From Dryomyza anilis (taxonomy: Eukaryota; Arthropoda; Insecta; Diptera; Dryomyzidae): a stretch of DNA of 64,000 nt. Positions 35,219 through 46,813 of this stretch are shown piece by piece (position 1 is the stretch's first letter; the number at the start of each line of letters is the position of its first letter). The position numbers and the translations under genes are program-made. Below the pieces are notes generated by a model. It saw only the letters and a program-made list of their open reading frames with translations. It was not told the DNA's origin and did no database searches. The stretch covers positions 2,294,001-2,358,000 of the forward strand of contig OX638131.1 in NCBI GenBank assembly GCA_951804985.1, in the 5' to 3' direction.

Positions 35219-35456
35219 CCCAGTCTGCCATGTTTTTTCTCGAATAAAAATATTCGATATCGTTGCTTTATTGATTTTAATTTTTAAAATTTCTAGTACA
35301 TTCAAATTCTTTGATAAACACGATATATAAACATTTCTTGAACTTCGATCATTTTTTCTTCGATATCGTTCCGATTTCAAAAAAATATCTCGTATCGAGA
35401 AAACTCCGACAGAACGCAACGATATAGAACCGAATTGAAGACTGGTTGGAGACTCC
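35219..35456 (+). mobile_element. GATATCG-rich TIR element, left-end copy
   Basis: CCCAGTCTGCCATGTTTTTT leads into ATTCGATATCG, TTGAACTTCGATCATTTTTT and ATATCGTTCCGATTTC. The right end is not recognisable. Just before it, 35,162-35,200 holds a CTAGTAGAAATTTACAC fragment. Confidence 0.6.
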
Positions 35457-37139
35457 ATTTTTTAAATCGCAAAAATCGATTAAAAACTAATTATATCAAC
35501 TAATCTAACATATGAGATGTCTCTTAAAACCCTTGCCGTCTAGATGATTTATCGACTACAATTTATCGAACTCAGAACAGAAAAAAAAAATGTCCTTATA
35601 TCGATGAATTCAGTTCTTCAAACCATGATTCATTGTATTGAAGAACCATTAATAATATAAATTACTAACGACATCAATGTTATGAATGCGTATCTATGCA
35701 TAAATATGATGAACGCTTGGTAACTGTTGAAAAAGTCTTCTTCAATATGATGAACATGTGAAGAATCGTTTCATCATATTAAAGAACAAATACGTAAAAT
35801 ACAGCATATATCGTCACGATACTGCAAAACGGCTTAACTGCATGTGAAAATTACGTCTAATTTTGTGTTTTAATTGTGTTTTTAATGATATGTTGATCGG
35901 ATTAATTAGATAAATGCCATTATATGTTATGGAATACTTAATTTTGTATGAAGTAAGTTCAGATATAGTTTTGTTTCTTCTGTAAAATACACTTTGTAAG
36001 TATCATTGATGAAATGTGTGTACATCATACTGAAGAATGCTGTTCATTAAACCAAATTTCAATCAATATATTTATTTTTCGTTCATTTTTTGCCATACTT
36101 CTCAGTTCTCAAGAAGTTCTTGTATGTTATTTCTTATATAATGCTTGCTCGATATGCATAAATTAGTAAAATGTATTTATAATTACAACTATTCTTATAT
36201 ACAATTTTTTCAGACAACATTTTTTCCGAAAAATATTTTTTTCGGAAATTTTATTTTTTTCGAAAACCATTTTTTAAGGCCATTTTTTGAATTATTTTTT
36301 AAAAACAATTTTTTTTTTAAATGTTTTAAATTGATCATAGAAATTTTGATTTTATTCATCAATATGATGATAAAAATTCAATGTTTTGAATATTTCGTTC
36401 ATATATATAATGAATGAATTCAGCAATATGTCATTTAACGAACGGTGGTATAAATATGATGAATCTGGTAGTTGGCGAAAAAAATTCATAATATTCATGA
36501 ATAAATTCATCATATTGATGAGTTTTTTTCTTCGAATTCAATACTGAAAAACCGAAAATGAAATCCCGGGATTTCAATAAATTAACCGTTAGCATATTTT
36601 TAAGTTCAAGGGACAACCTTACATAGGCATTTCGTAATGAAGTCTGTTTCACAAATTTTATTATATTTTATTTTATAAAATCGTGATATTTTTATTAATT
36701 TTCAGAGCAGTAACAAGTCCCACTAAGAGTTTGCGTTGTAGTTTAGCTAAAGGTGATGATGTTGTATTTTGTATACAACCTCCCAAATACAAATGATCAG
36801 ATATTTGATACTCACGTGATTAAAATAATTTTAATTAAACCATGTCAAACATATGTTTTAAAATTTCGCATTAAAAAAAAATTGAAATAGTTTTATTAAG
36901 CTCAATATAAACAAAGTTGAATTTCCAAACAACACCTGCTTTCAACCTTTAAATTCAATATAGCCACCAATTATGTAGCCACTTTTTTCTACATTACCCT
37001 CCACTCCTACACTCTCTATAAGATCCCCTACCACCTCGTCGCCTTTTCTCTTATTGTTCACACACGTTTAGGCCGCGATACTCTCCAAGATATCTAACAT
37101 ATTTCGGGTACATTGATTAATGGATCAAAGTCTTTTGAC
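35457..37139. other. AT-rich DNA with TTCATCATATT phrases
   Basis: AATATGATGAA and its inverse recur at 35,698-35,790 and 36,360-36,530, suggesting an old repeat. A T-rich patch with TTTTTTCGGAAA lies at 36,215-36,320. GAAATCCCGGGATTTC at about 36,563 is a 16-bp palindrome. No gene is visible. Confidence 0.4.
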
Positions 37140-37660
37140 ACGCGCTATTTTTGAAAATCCTTTGTTGATTTTGCTGCGCTGTACACACAGATTTGAACTC
37201 TTTATTCAATAAATTTTCAATTTTGACGGATTGTGAGCTAAATAAGTGAACTAGTGGAACGTCGGGTCGAGTCGAATCAGTTGTGGTTTGTGCGACGGGG
37301 CTCCTCTCCGCGGTAAATGTTTCTTTCTATCTGCATTGCAATGTATATCATCGACGGACACTTGGCACTCGAACCCACTGATGACGAAGCTGAAGCTGAG
37401 GCATACCGTGATTGTAGAAGTTTTTGTTGTTATTGTGGTGCTGGCTGGCTGGTGCTGCTGCTGTTGTTTACAAATCGTGAGTTAAGTAGTGAGCTCCAAA
37501 TGCCTGCCGGACGGCCTGCCTGCCTGCCTCATCATACCAAACCACAACAGATTCGGTTCTGTGTTTGCAGATGGAAGATTTTTGTAAGTTGTTTTGTTGT
37601 GGCATGTATTGTTGAACGATCAAAGCGAAGCGCTTTATTTGTTTCTTTGTTATTGAATTA
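37140..37660. other. G+C-richer unique island
   Basis: GAATCAGTTGTGG at about 37,274 fits a fly initiator, and a donor-like GCG|GTAAATG follows 40 bp later at about 37,313. This could be a short noncoding first exon. A (GCCT)n run lies at 37,514-37,529. No protein family is recognised in the 114-codon frame. Confidence 0.25.
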
Positions 37661-37899
37661 AAATATAATTATTCATTTTTGACGCGTTTGAATGTCAAGT
37701 TTTCCAGATGCGATCCAACGCCCAATAACCGAATACCATGAACGGTTCTTTTCAAATTGAATGCTCTAAAACTGAGCCATTACTACACATAATAGTCAAG
37801 CATTTAAAACATTAAATATTAGAAGAATATTAGGTATTCATGCGCAGGTATTTTATGCTATGACATACTCTCGAATAAAAGGGTTACGAAATTCTACTC

Positions 37900-38480
37900 C
37901 AACAATTCATTCCGATCAATTCATTCTCAGGGGGGGAATTCTAACAGGGAATTCTAACCACGAGATGATTCTTGCAACTAGAAGATTTGTACGCAGACAT
38001 ATTTCCCGTACAATTCTTCCCGAGACAATTCTTCCCCGAAATATTCTTTCATGGCAATTCATTCCCGAGACAATTCCAACCAAAACAATACTTTCCAAAA
38101 TCATTTATTTCCGATTCTACACAGGAATATTATTTTCAAAACAGTTCCCGAATATATATTATTGCATCCCAATCTGTCATGTCTCGCAGTTTTATCTGGG
38201 GAAGAGTGACTCGGGGACAAAATTGACTCTGAAAAAATTTACTTTGGAGATGAATTGTCCTGTGTAAAGTTGTCTCTTGAAATACTTTTCTCTTGAAATA
38301 ATTACCTCAGGAAAGAATTGTTCGTCTTCCGAATAAAGGTCTGTAATTTAAATATCTACCAATCATAAATTATCTGTGGTAGAATAACTCGGACTAGAAT
38401 GTCTCTGTAAAATATGTTTTTAGGGAAGTACAGTCTTGGGTAAAATTACATCTGGATATAATTGTCTCGATGAAGAATGG
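37900..38480. repeat. Degenerate GAGACAATTC/GAATTGTCTC repeats, inverted halves
   Basis: The left part (37,905-38,150) has many CCCGAGACAATTC-like phrases. The right part (38,195-38,470) has GAATTGTCCT, AATTGTCTC and GGAAAGAATTG, the inverse. CCCAATCTGTCATGTCTCGCAG at about 38,168 is a left end of the GATATCG element. Related phrases occur at 49,440-49,600. Confidence 0.5.
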
Positions 38481-39537
38481 TTCGTCTTCCGAATAAACGA
38501 CGGACTTTTCAATGCCTATCAAAATCATTTACTACCGAAACAATTGACCATTAGATTATTGATTAGCAGCACACAGCACGCAAAAACTCAATTGCAATTG
38601 ATTCCCATTATATGTAGTATTTAAAGGGAATTTGTCAGGCGATGATTGTGGTTTAAATCGAATGCACCGCAAGGATCATCCTTAAAAACGCAACTGTTTG
38701 ACAAAAAGCAAACAAAACTGATAAAGAAATATCAAACAAATGAGGAAGGCGAAAATTTATATATAATATGTGCCGTTTCACATGATTGATAGTCCTGTCA
38801 ACAGATATCTGTCAACAAGGATCTGCAAAACAAATGAGCCCACAAAAGATCAGATCCAGCTAAAAGAGCAGCCACCAATCCAACAGTATTTTTCAGATAC
38901 GGCGCACAAAGAGCACCGTAGTTGTTCACTTGAGGAAGCACAACATCAAGAGCATTTGGAATTACACAGACACACATGAATTGCACACACAATCAATCCT
39001 ACAATCCGTTCAACTCTTTGGAGAATTCTCAGAGTGGCTCTATGAATTGATCGGGTAAGGAACGAGCAGTGTGTATCTCTGTATGCAAACAAATGTTAAA
39101 TCCTTCCGTTGAACGCATACTACAAATGTTTTGTATGCACTCAGAGAAAACACTTTGCAATTTGAATTTTAAGAATATCATTTTTCGACGTTTCATTTCT
39201 AAAATCGAAACCGATGCCATGATATAAAAATCAGATAAAATCTTTACGAACGGTTTTTTAAAACGAAGCCAAATATATTTTTTTTTTATTAAAATTATAA
39301 TTTCTTATTTTTAAATTAATGGTTTTTAATTTCGATGGAGTAAAATAAATTTGTGTTTAAAATATGGAAAATCAGACACAAAGTGACATTAATACAAAAA
39401 TCGAAACCATTACTTGGAACCGATATACCGCAACTATAAAACTGAATACCGAAATGAGGATGAAAATCTAAACCGTTTTAAAAATATAAGATTTAGAACT
39501 TTTGATTTTTTTAATATATGTTTTTATGAAAGTTAAA
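38481..39537. other. Mixed unique DNA
   Basis: A 69-codon frame at 38,770-38,979 is Gln/His-rich without a motif. TCGAAACC and GGAACCG phrases at 39,395-39,475 recall the GGTTCC repeat. Nothing else is supported. Confidence 0.35.
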
Positions 39538-39791
39538 TATCGTCGTTGTAGAATGAAAAGTCACCAAATACAGTTATATGAAAAACTTAAATTTCGAGTT
39601 TGTTGATTAATATTATAAAAAGTAATTGATGCATTTTTAAATTTGAAATATCAATTGATAGATATACATTTTCTTATCACATTTTCTTGAGATCATCGAT
39701 TAAAAATTGACAGATATATAAAGATTTTTGTAATTGAAAATTTGGCAATTTGAAAATGTATTTGGTGACTTTTCGTTCTACAACGACTATA
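39538..39791. mobile_element. MITE with 32-bp TIRs (CGTCGTTGTAGAA)
   Basis: The left end is 39,541-39,572 (CGTCGTTGTAGAATGAAAAG then TCACCAAATACA). The right end, 39,757-39,788, is its inverse with about two mismatches. The outer bases TAT/ATA also mirror. It is about 254 bp, AT-rich and noncoding. A relative appears in TTLL4 intron 1. Confidence 0.85.
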
Positions 39792-39956
39792 CATATATTG
39801 TAGAATTATAATTTTATATAAATACAAAATTTTACTAAATAACATGTAAACAAGTTTGTTAAATTAAAATAATTTACTTGATTTTTTATAAAAATTCGAG
39901 AAATAAAATATGAAGTTTTTTAAAATTACATTTTTTGTGCTTTTTTATAATTTTTC

Positions 39957-41213
39957 AACATCCCGAGTGAAAATGGGATAAGGTTAGCCTTATTTCGCAT
40001 CCGTCTCTAATCAAATTACAAAAAGGCATCCCTATCAAAGGCCACCTGAAATGATCCTGATCAGAGTCGACTAGCGTAATCGTAATTTCAAATCCACGTA
40101 AGGCAACCTGATCCATCTTTCATAAAAAATCCTGATCTAAAGCCTACTTAATGGAACCAGATGTCAGACTTTTAAAAATCTTGTTTGGATATCGTATTAT
40201 TATAATATGATCGAGATGTTATTCAAAACCTTTTATAATAAAACAAAGTTATTCTAATAATTAAATGTTAGAGTCAAATACAAAAGAAATTCAAATTCTC
40301 AACATTTTTAAGATGAGCAATATTTTATTTAGATTCAAAACCCTGTCTTTTTGTTATTGCAAATGTTATTAAGACGACTTTGTTCACAAAACTATTTTTT
40401 GTTGGAAAGGGCTCGAATTTGTTAAAAGTTGTTTCAGTATAATTTAGATATACAGCAAATGATATAAGATTACGATAAGGGTAAGATCAGGAAGCCTGAT
40501 CAGGATAGCAACTACGAATTACGTCACGTATTGAATCAGATACTGATATGAAACCTGATTGAAATCAGGCTGCCTGATCAGACAATGATCGCATCCAAAA
40601 TTAAATTTCCACTCGGGTAGACTTAAAACGTTGACTTTTTGTCATTGCGAAAGTTATTGAGACAACTTTTTGTGTTCACAATTTAAAAAAAATGATTGAA
40701 ATTGACAAAATCACTTTCAGAAATATTTTAATATACATCGAATGATATAAGGTTAGAATACGGGTAGGATCAGTATGCTTGATCGGCAAACTGATCAGGA
40801 TGGCAACTACGAATAGCGTCACGTTTTGAATCAGGCATTGATGTAGAAACCTGATAATTACCTTATTTGAAATCAGACAAGGCTCAACAAACACTGATCC
40901 TGAACTAAATTTCCATTCGGGTAGACTTAAAACGTTGACCTTTTGTCACTGCAAAAGTTATTGAGACAACTTTGTGTGATCACAATTTGATAAAAGTCTC
41001 AAATTTGATAAAAAATCACTTTCAGAAGAATTTTAATATACTACATCGATTGATATAAGGTTACACTACGAGTAGGATCAGGAACCTTGATCAGGCAAAC
41101 TGATTAAAAAAGCAACTCCATATAGCGATACGTTTTGAATCCGGCATTGATGTGGAAATCTGATCAATACCTTATTTGAAATCAGACAAGCCTAAATTAC
41201 CACTCGGGATGTT
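39957..41213. mobile_element. Foldback element with internal ~300-bp tandem repeats
   Basis: A perfect 13-bp terminal inverted repeat, AACATCCCGAGTG and CACTCGGGATGTT, bounds 1,257 bp. Inside, three tandem units (about 40,329-40,617, 40,618-40,921, 40,922-41,208) carry GTAGACTTAAAACGTTGAC, AAAGTTATTGAGAC, CACTTTCAGAA, GATATAAGGTTA, GGATCAGG and CTGATCAGGAT, each ending in CACTCGGG or CATTCGGG. The left arm (39,970-40,180) is an inverted relative of the unit's distal half. It has no ORF. The design, TIRs plus unit amplification, resembles the Tetris foldback of Drosophila virilis, known to seed satellite DNA; this is analogy, not homology. Confidence 0.85.
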
Positions 41214-41745
41214 CTCAAATTCACTTTTGATTCAAATGCAACGTGATTTGCAACGTAAAATTTTAATTGAATTTGTTTCGCATATATTAGACCTATTTTA
41301 ATTTGATTCAGAACATTTAAATTGTTTGGAAAAATAGAATTTTGGAACATTCAAAAACAAAAATTTGATCGTATTGATAATTTAATTTTATTGCTTCATA
41401 GCCTGGACAAATATTTTAAAATACTCGTTTTGTTTAAAAATATGTTAATTAATTAAAAATATATCAAAGTTTTCGGAAATATACATACATTTTATATTTA
41501 TAATTTAATATTTTTTATGTTCTACTTTTAATTTTTATATATATTTTTTTATTTATTTAATATATATTTTGTAAAAAAACTTTTTTGTTTCGTAAAAATA
41601 TGAATTGTAAAGTTTAGTAAAAATTGAAACCTAAGAAACTTGTATAAATTAAGAAATCTAGTTTTAGTGTATTCTTATTGTATATTACTGTTAGTTTAAA
41701 ACGATATTCTTATTTTATAAATATTCTTTTTTCCCAGTGTAGCAA
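41214..41745. other. AT-rich noncoding stretch
   Basis: Nothing recognised. Confidence 0.35.
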
Positions 41746-43320
41746 CACACAACCGTAAGACGCAAACAAAGCAAGAATTTTACACACAAACACTACGTTA
41801 AATCCCTACAATCCCTACCGAAATTAAAAAAGAAAACAACTGTCAACGTGCTAAACAAATCATCACTATAATAAACACACATATTCGAATGAGCTCGCAG
41901 GACCGACATCGTGATTCTGAGTCAATGAGTGACAGACGGACACACGGTGATTCTACACCGCAAGAAAGAAGGAAGATCGAAGAACGAACAGTCGAACGAT
42001 CGAATAAAGGCGAAAAAGACACATTTGCTCAGTTGAGTTGAGTTGAACGGCTGGCTAGATGGATGGATGGCTGAATGCACCGCATGGAATAAATGTCACT
42101 TTTAATAATTTTTCGATCAGTAAACAACTGCGCTGCAACAACAAAACGAGAAACAAGAGTTACCTAAAGTGATACATCATAATATACAACAGCAGGACTT
42201 CAACTCAACTCGATTCTGTTCGGTTCACTCTTTTCTGCGCAATGGGTCAACTCGATCTCATCTGTCATAGATCGATCGCGTCCGATTCAGCGAAGAGCCT
42301 ATGGAAAGAAAGGTTTAAGAGCCATACCAAAATCAGCGGGTGGTAAAACAAATATACGAATATCTCGACCAATATGCACAATTGGTTGTCAGATTTTAAC
42401 ATGTTTGTTAATTTGACAATTCCATCGAATATTTAAGATTTAGAAGAACAATATAAATAAAGAAAAAGATTTGGCAAATTCACAGCAACAGCGTATTATA
42501 GGAATTCGAAATGTTATTATGTTGAATTTCCATTAATTGCTTCATTTGCTACTCCCGGAATATATTTGGTCTCGCTGTGACACAAATTACAGTAGGCAAT
42601 CAAAATCCAAAGAGAACCAGTATCAAAACACATGTATTGGAGGCAGACTTGACCGAATTTAATGGAAATTGGTCTATACAACAGACACATAAAGCCGATA
42701 CTCTCAATTGGAATTATGTTTTTTTTATGATGTCTTCATTTAACTGTTGGGGGAAACCTTCTTCTGAGCAGCTCCGACCACTGCTGAGTGTCGGAACATT
42801 ATGGAAACAAATAACAGAAGAACAACTTCAAAAATGCCGCCGCACCGCGCGACGGTTAACTCTTAATTTCGACTCACTTTAGTTCGGTACGTTGACAACA
42901 GAAGAAAAGCACAAATGATTACACACCTGAAGATTAACCTAAGTTATATGGTATAATTCAACGATATTGATGACAAACTAATAATACACAGAGCATAACG
43001 ACGATCGAGTTCGTTCTGTCGTTCGAAAAACAGCAACAACAGCTCATAACTCTGCATCAGACGAATGCATGAATAGTACCTATAGAAATATACGAGATAT
43101 ATGCAACGAACGCCGAATGCCGAGTTCAAATTTATGGAATCCAAACGAGTCGCGGACAAACCGAACAATAAGCTACCATTTCAAATCGAACTCGTTAATG
43201 TGTATCTTCATAATTGGACAACATAAATATTTAGGCTACCTGTCGACTCTGAGGCAGCGACTCACAGACCAGACGATCGTTGAGAATTATTTTTAAACAA
43301 ATTTAAATATCAAGTGATAG
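41746..43320. other. G+C-richer unique island with a small ORF
   Basis: An A-rich, UTR-like lead is followed by a 50-codon frame at 41,889-42,041 on the plus strand (MSSQDRHRDSESMSD...), highly charged and of unknown type. A 101-codon frame at 42,577-42,882 opens at a TGT/CTG-like codon rather than a clear ATG. GATGGATGGATGG lies at 42,059. I support none of these as a gene, but the first is worth a check. Confidence 0.25.
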
Positions 43321-43589
43321 GCAACATTTGTCAATTTTGATTGTTGTGAAGTAGACTTCTGTGGTAGTACGATGAATCACATACATAATATAATTTGTTA
43401 AAGCCAACAAGAAACAATAATGTTGCGAATATCTTGTGGTGGACATTATTAGTTCGTGTATCCGTATAAATCAAAATCCTTTTTTAAAAAACCAGAGTCA
43501 TTATAACCGCATGAAAAACATAAGTTAAATAACTTTAGGACAGATGAATGTTTTTAAACAAATAAAATACCTTATTAAGTTTAATGCCC

Positions 43590-44190
43590 CAGCAGTTCCG
43601 ATAGGTGACACACACGAGCACGAGCCCGACGACTAAATTGACACGCACGAGAAGCTCGATAAAGCACGGGATTTAAAAAAACACGACAAAACACGGAAAA
43701 ACACGATAAAACACAAAAAAAATACTGAAAAGCAGGCAAAACGTGAAAAATAATACCGGAACCGTTTAGAATTTGAAACCGGAATCGTTATTAAAAATGT
43801 GTGGAACCGGATTTGAAACCCATTTAATTTTTTGGTTGGAGCCGGAACCACAATTTTTAAAATCTTGGAACCCGAATCGAAACCGATATTCCAAAGGGTT
43901 TTAGTCCCTTTAATAAATAATTCAAAAATTAAGTTTAATACTGTTTTATTCTCTTAAATCCATAAGTAAAACTAAAACAACAGATTTCCAAGAAAAGGTT
44001 AAAATACCACTTCAGGGTTTTGTAAAATTGGGGCAGAAACTATAAAAAAAATGTTAAATGGGCGCGTGCCTATTTTTGGAGGAACGGAACGCACGGGCAC
44101 GACAGCAACTAGCACGCACGGAGATTTGCACGCACGAACTCAGATTTTTGGGCGTGACACGAAAAAAGCACGGCACGCGCCCATCCCCAG
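43590..44190 (+). repeat. GCACG-rich repeat, copy 2, with a nested insertion
   Basis: GATAAAGCACGGGAT, AAAACACG, ACGTGAAAAATAAT, AATACTGTTTTA, GGTTAAAATACCAC and AAAAAGCACGGCACGCGCCC follow the same order as at 2,418-2,825. The segment 43,757-43,910 is absent from copy 1 and is a GGTTCC-type repeat in inverted orientation (GGAACC, GAAACCGG). Confidence 0.65.
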
Positions 44191-44642
44191 TTCAAATGTA
44201 TGCGAATTGGACCTACATTGTCTTGGGTTCGAATCGCGGCTTGGGCGCTCGTGGGGCATGGGTGCAACTGTCTGACTGCTGTGGGCTCAGTACATCTTAA
44301 AAAAGGGAAAAATAAATATACAGAATCATTTAATTACTAGTTACGTACTACATCCAATGAAATCCATATACAACATTAACCCCTTTTCTGTAAATGTCTT
44401 TGAAAAATAAAAACCATTTTTGGTTTAATTTCATTAATTTGTGAGGAGAATCAATGTAAATTGTTCCCGAAAGGTAATATTTTCTAATGAATTATTGAAT
44501 CAATTACTCTGCATTAATAAAATTTAAAAATTAATGTTTTTATTCATTTGCGAATTTATTTTTAAAAACTTATTACTAATTATTTTTTACATAAAAATTG
44601 TGATATTTTAATTTTTTAATCAAAATTAGTTGTAAAAATGTC

Positions 44643-44674
44643 TGGACATCGAAGGCCTCTAAGAAATGGCAGAC
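44643..44674 (+). mobile_element. GATATCG-rich element, right-end fragment
   Basis: ACATCGAAGGCCTCTAAGAA then ATGGCAGAC matches the right terminal repeat only. Confidence 0.45.
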
Positions 44675-44820
44675 ACAATTTTTGTCTTGAATCATATCTG
44701 CTTAACTATTGAAGTTACATAAAAAATGGTTGCACTCTTTTCTCAATGGGATTTAATTTTTAATTTGTCTTTTATTAAAAATTTCATCATTTTGTTCACC
44801 GTGCGCCGCACAGTTGTCTG

Positions 44821-45040
44821 CACCAAAAAAAAAATACTATATATATAATAGTTTTTTACTATTAAAAATAGTCAATAGGATAAATTATTATTTTAATCGG
44901 AAAATACCATTAAATACCAGAAAATACAATGACATTGCCATTGAGTTTATATGAGAAGATTTATTTTTTGTATACTATTAAATCAATAATTGTACTATTG
45001 ACAAATTTTAATGGGATTTGAGGGAATTTTTTTCTGGGTG
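44821..45040 (+). mobile_element. TA-MITE family, copy 7
   Basis: It is 220 bp, with ends CACCAAAAAAAAAAT and ATTTTTTTCTGGGTG, flanked by TG on both sides. It is very close to copy 1 (GACATTGCCATTGAGTTTAT, GGGATTTGAGGGAATTTT), so these two form a subfamily. Confidence 0.87.
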
Positions 45041-45275
45041 TGAGAATGACATCTGAGAGCTATTATCATAGAAGATAAATGAGGCTACAAATACGTGCAT
45101 GAAAAAATACATCAACCCATTTTGAATCTTTTGAATTTTGTGTTTTAAAAAGTGAAAAACACAAAATTAATTTTTACAAAGCTATTTTTTGGTAAAAATA
45201 TTTTAACCAAGAACATTTTTTATACGCGACTTCAACGCGACATCCATGCGAAACCCTGTCGGTTAGACATAGAAC

Positions 45276-46105
45276 CGACTGATGTAAATTGTTTAATTTA
45301 ATGACGAAAAGAACACATTGGCCTTCATTGACCCTCGGGAGTTATACCCTATCAAAATCAAATTTAATACAAAAACACAGCAAAACTAAAATCACTGAGG
45401 TAAATTTTCAATTAAAAAAAAAGTCGATTCTGACGAGTCGTGGCGGTTATAGTTTATAGAAAGTATTTAATTGGAATGATTTGAGTTTTTGCTTAAGAAA
45501 AGAAAACATTGGCCTTGATTTTTCTCGGAAGTTATGCCCTACCGAATTCTTCTTCAACATTTCATTTAAAAACTCTGCTAAAATCGCTGATTGAATATTT
45601 TCAATAAAAAAAATCGGTTCCGGCGGGTTGTGGGTATAATTTATAGAGAGGGTATAATTTATAGTATATATATAATTGGAATGATTTGAAGTTTCTGCTA
45701 AAGAAAGGCCATCGGAAGTTATACCCTACCAAAATCAACTTTTAATATAAAAGCACTACAAAAAAACTGAAATCACTGAGGTAAATATTTCAATTTAAAA
45801 ATAAATCGATTCCGGCTGGTCGTGACGGGTATAGTTTATAGGGAGTGTTTAATTGGAATGACTGGAAGTTTCTGATACAGAAAAGAAAACATTGGCCTTC
45901 TTTGGCCCTTGGAAGTTATATCCTACCAAAATCAACATTTAATATAAAAACACTAAATCACTGAGGTAAATATTTCAATTTAAAATTTCGTTTCTGGCGG
46001 GTCGTGTCGGGTATAGTAAATAGAGAGTATTTAATTGGAATGACTAGAAGTTTCTGATACAGAAATTAAAATATTGGCCTTCGGAAGTTATACAGTCAAA
46101 ATTTA
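45276..46105 (+). repeat. Tandem array, ~180-200-bp unit, over four units
   Basis: Unit starts (GAAAACATTGGCCTT or variants) lie at about 45,311, 45,502, 45,703, 45,885 and 46,066. Shared blocks are CGGAAGTTATACCCTACCAA, AATCACTGAGGTAAAT, GGCGGGTCGTG, GGGTATAGTTTATAGAGAG and AATTGGAATGA. The last two units are closest to each other. Satellite-like; no coding sense. Confidence 0.88.
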
Positions 46106-46667
46106 GCTTACAATTACAACATTAGAAAAATAAAAAAAACTAATAAAAACATGATAAGTTACAACAACAGTTTTAAAACAAATCAGGCGAAAATACAAAA
46201 GAAAAATCTTATGGATATCTTTAACAAATTTCCAGGTACATTACTCTGACGATAGGTGAAATACAAGAAAAACTTTTCTACAAATAAGATAAACTTTGTA
46301 TTTAGCCAGGAATAACAAATATTCCTTTCTCAACCCTACTAATTTGGGTTTTCAGGTTACTGACAATACCCAAAAAAATGGCCTTTTCCATTTTAAAATA
46401 TTTGGTTGCGGCAGCTATCTCTCAGACCACTGTGCGTCGATATGGTACCAAGGTATTTGGGTCCAGAGGTGCATTTCTTTCTTTTCAAACTCCTTTTAAA
46501 TTTCGTATTCCAAAATTTTTGAATAAAAAATGGATTTTTTTTGTAAATTTAGAACATACCCAGTTTTATCGTACCATTCTCGTTGTGTAGATTCGATTTA
46601 TCCGTAGAATTTAATACTTATTGAGGTTCTCTATCAGTTCGATTTAGAAATAACTCTCGTAAAGAAA
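46106..46667. other. AT-rich stretch
   Basis: Overlapping plus-strand frames at 46,296-46,590 (67 and 70 codons) have no family motif. Nothing else is seen. Confidence 0.35.
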
Positions 46668-46813
46668 AAACTTCAATATCTCGTTACCATATCTGTATCT
46701 ACACATCTTAGAACGAATTGTAATATGATATAGATACGAGAATCGTTATCGATATCGAATGAATTCCCCGACATCTCGGAACAGTCTCGAATCGATATCG
46801 AATGGGAGACTCG
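46668..46813 (-). mobile_element. GATATCG-rich element, inverted left-end copy
   Basis: The reverse complement begins CGAGTCTCCCATTCGATATCG and continues GATTCGAGACTGTT, GAATTCATTCGATATCG and TACAATTCGTTCTAAGATGT, matching 18,528 onward. Confidence 0.7.
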
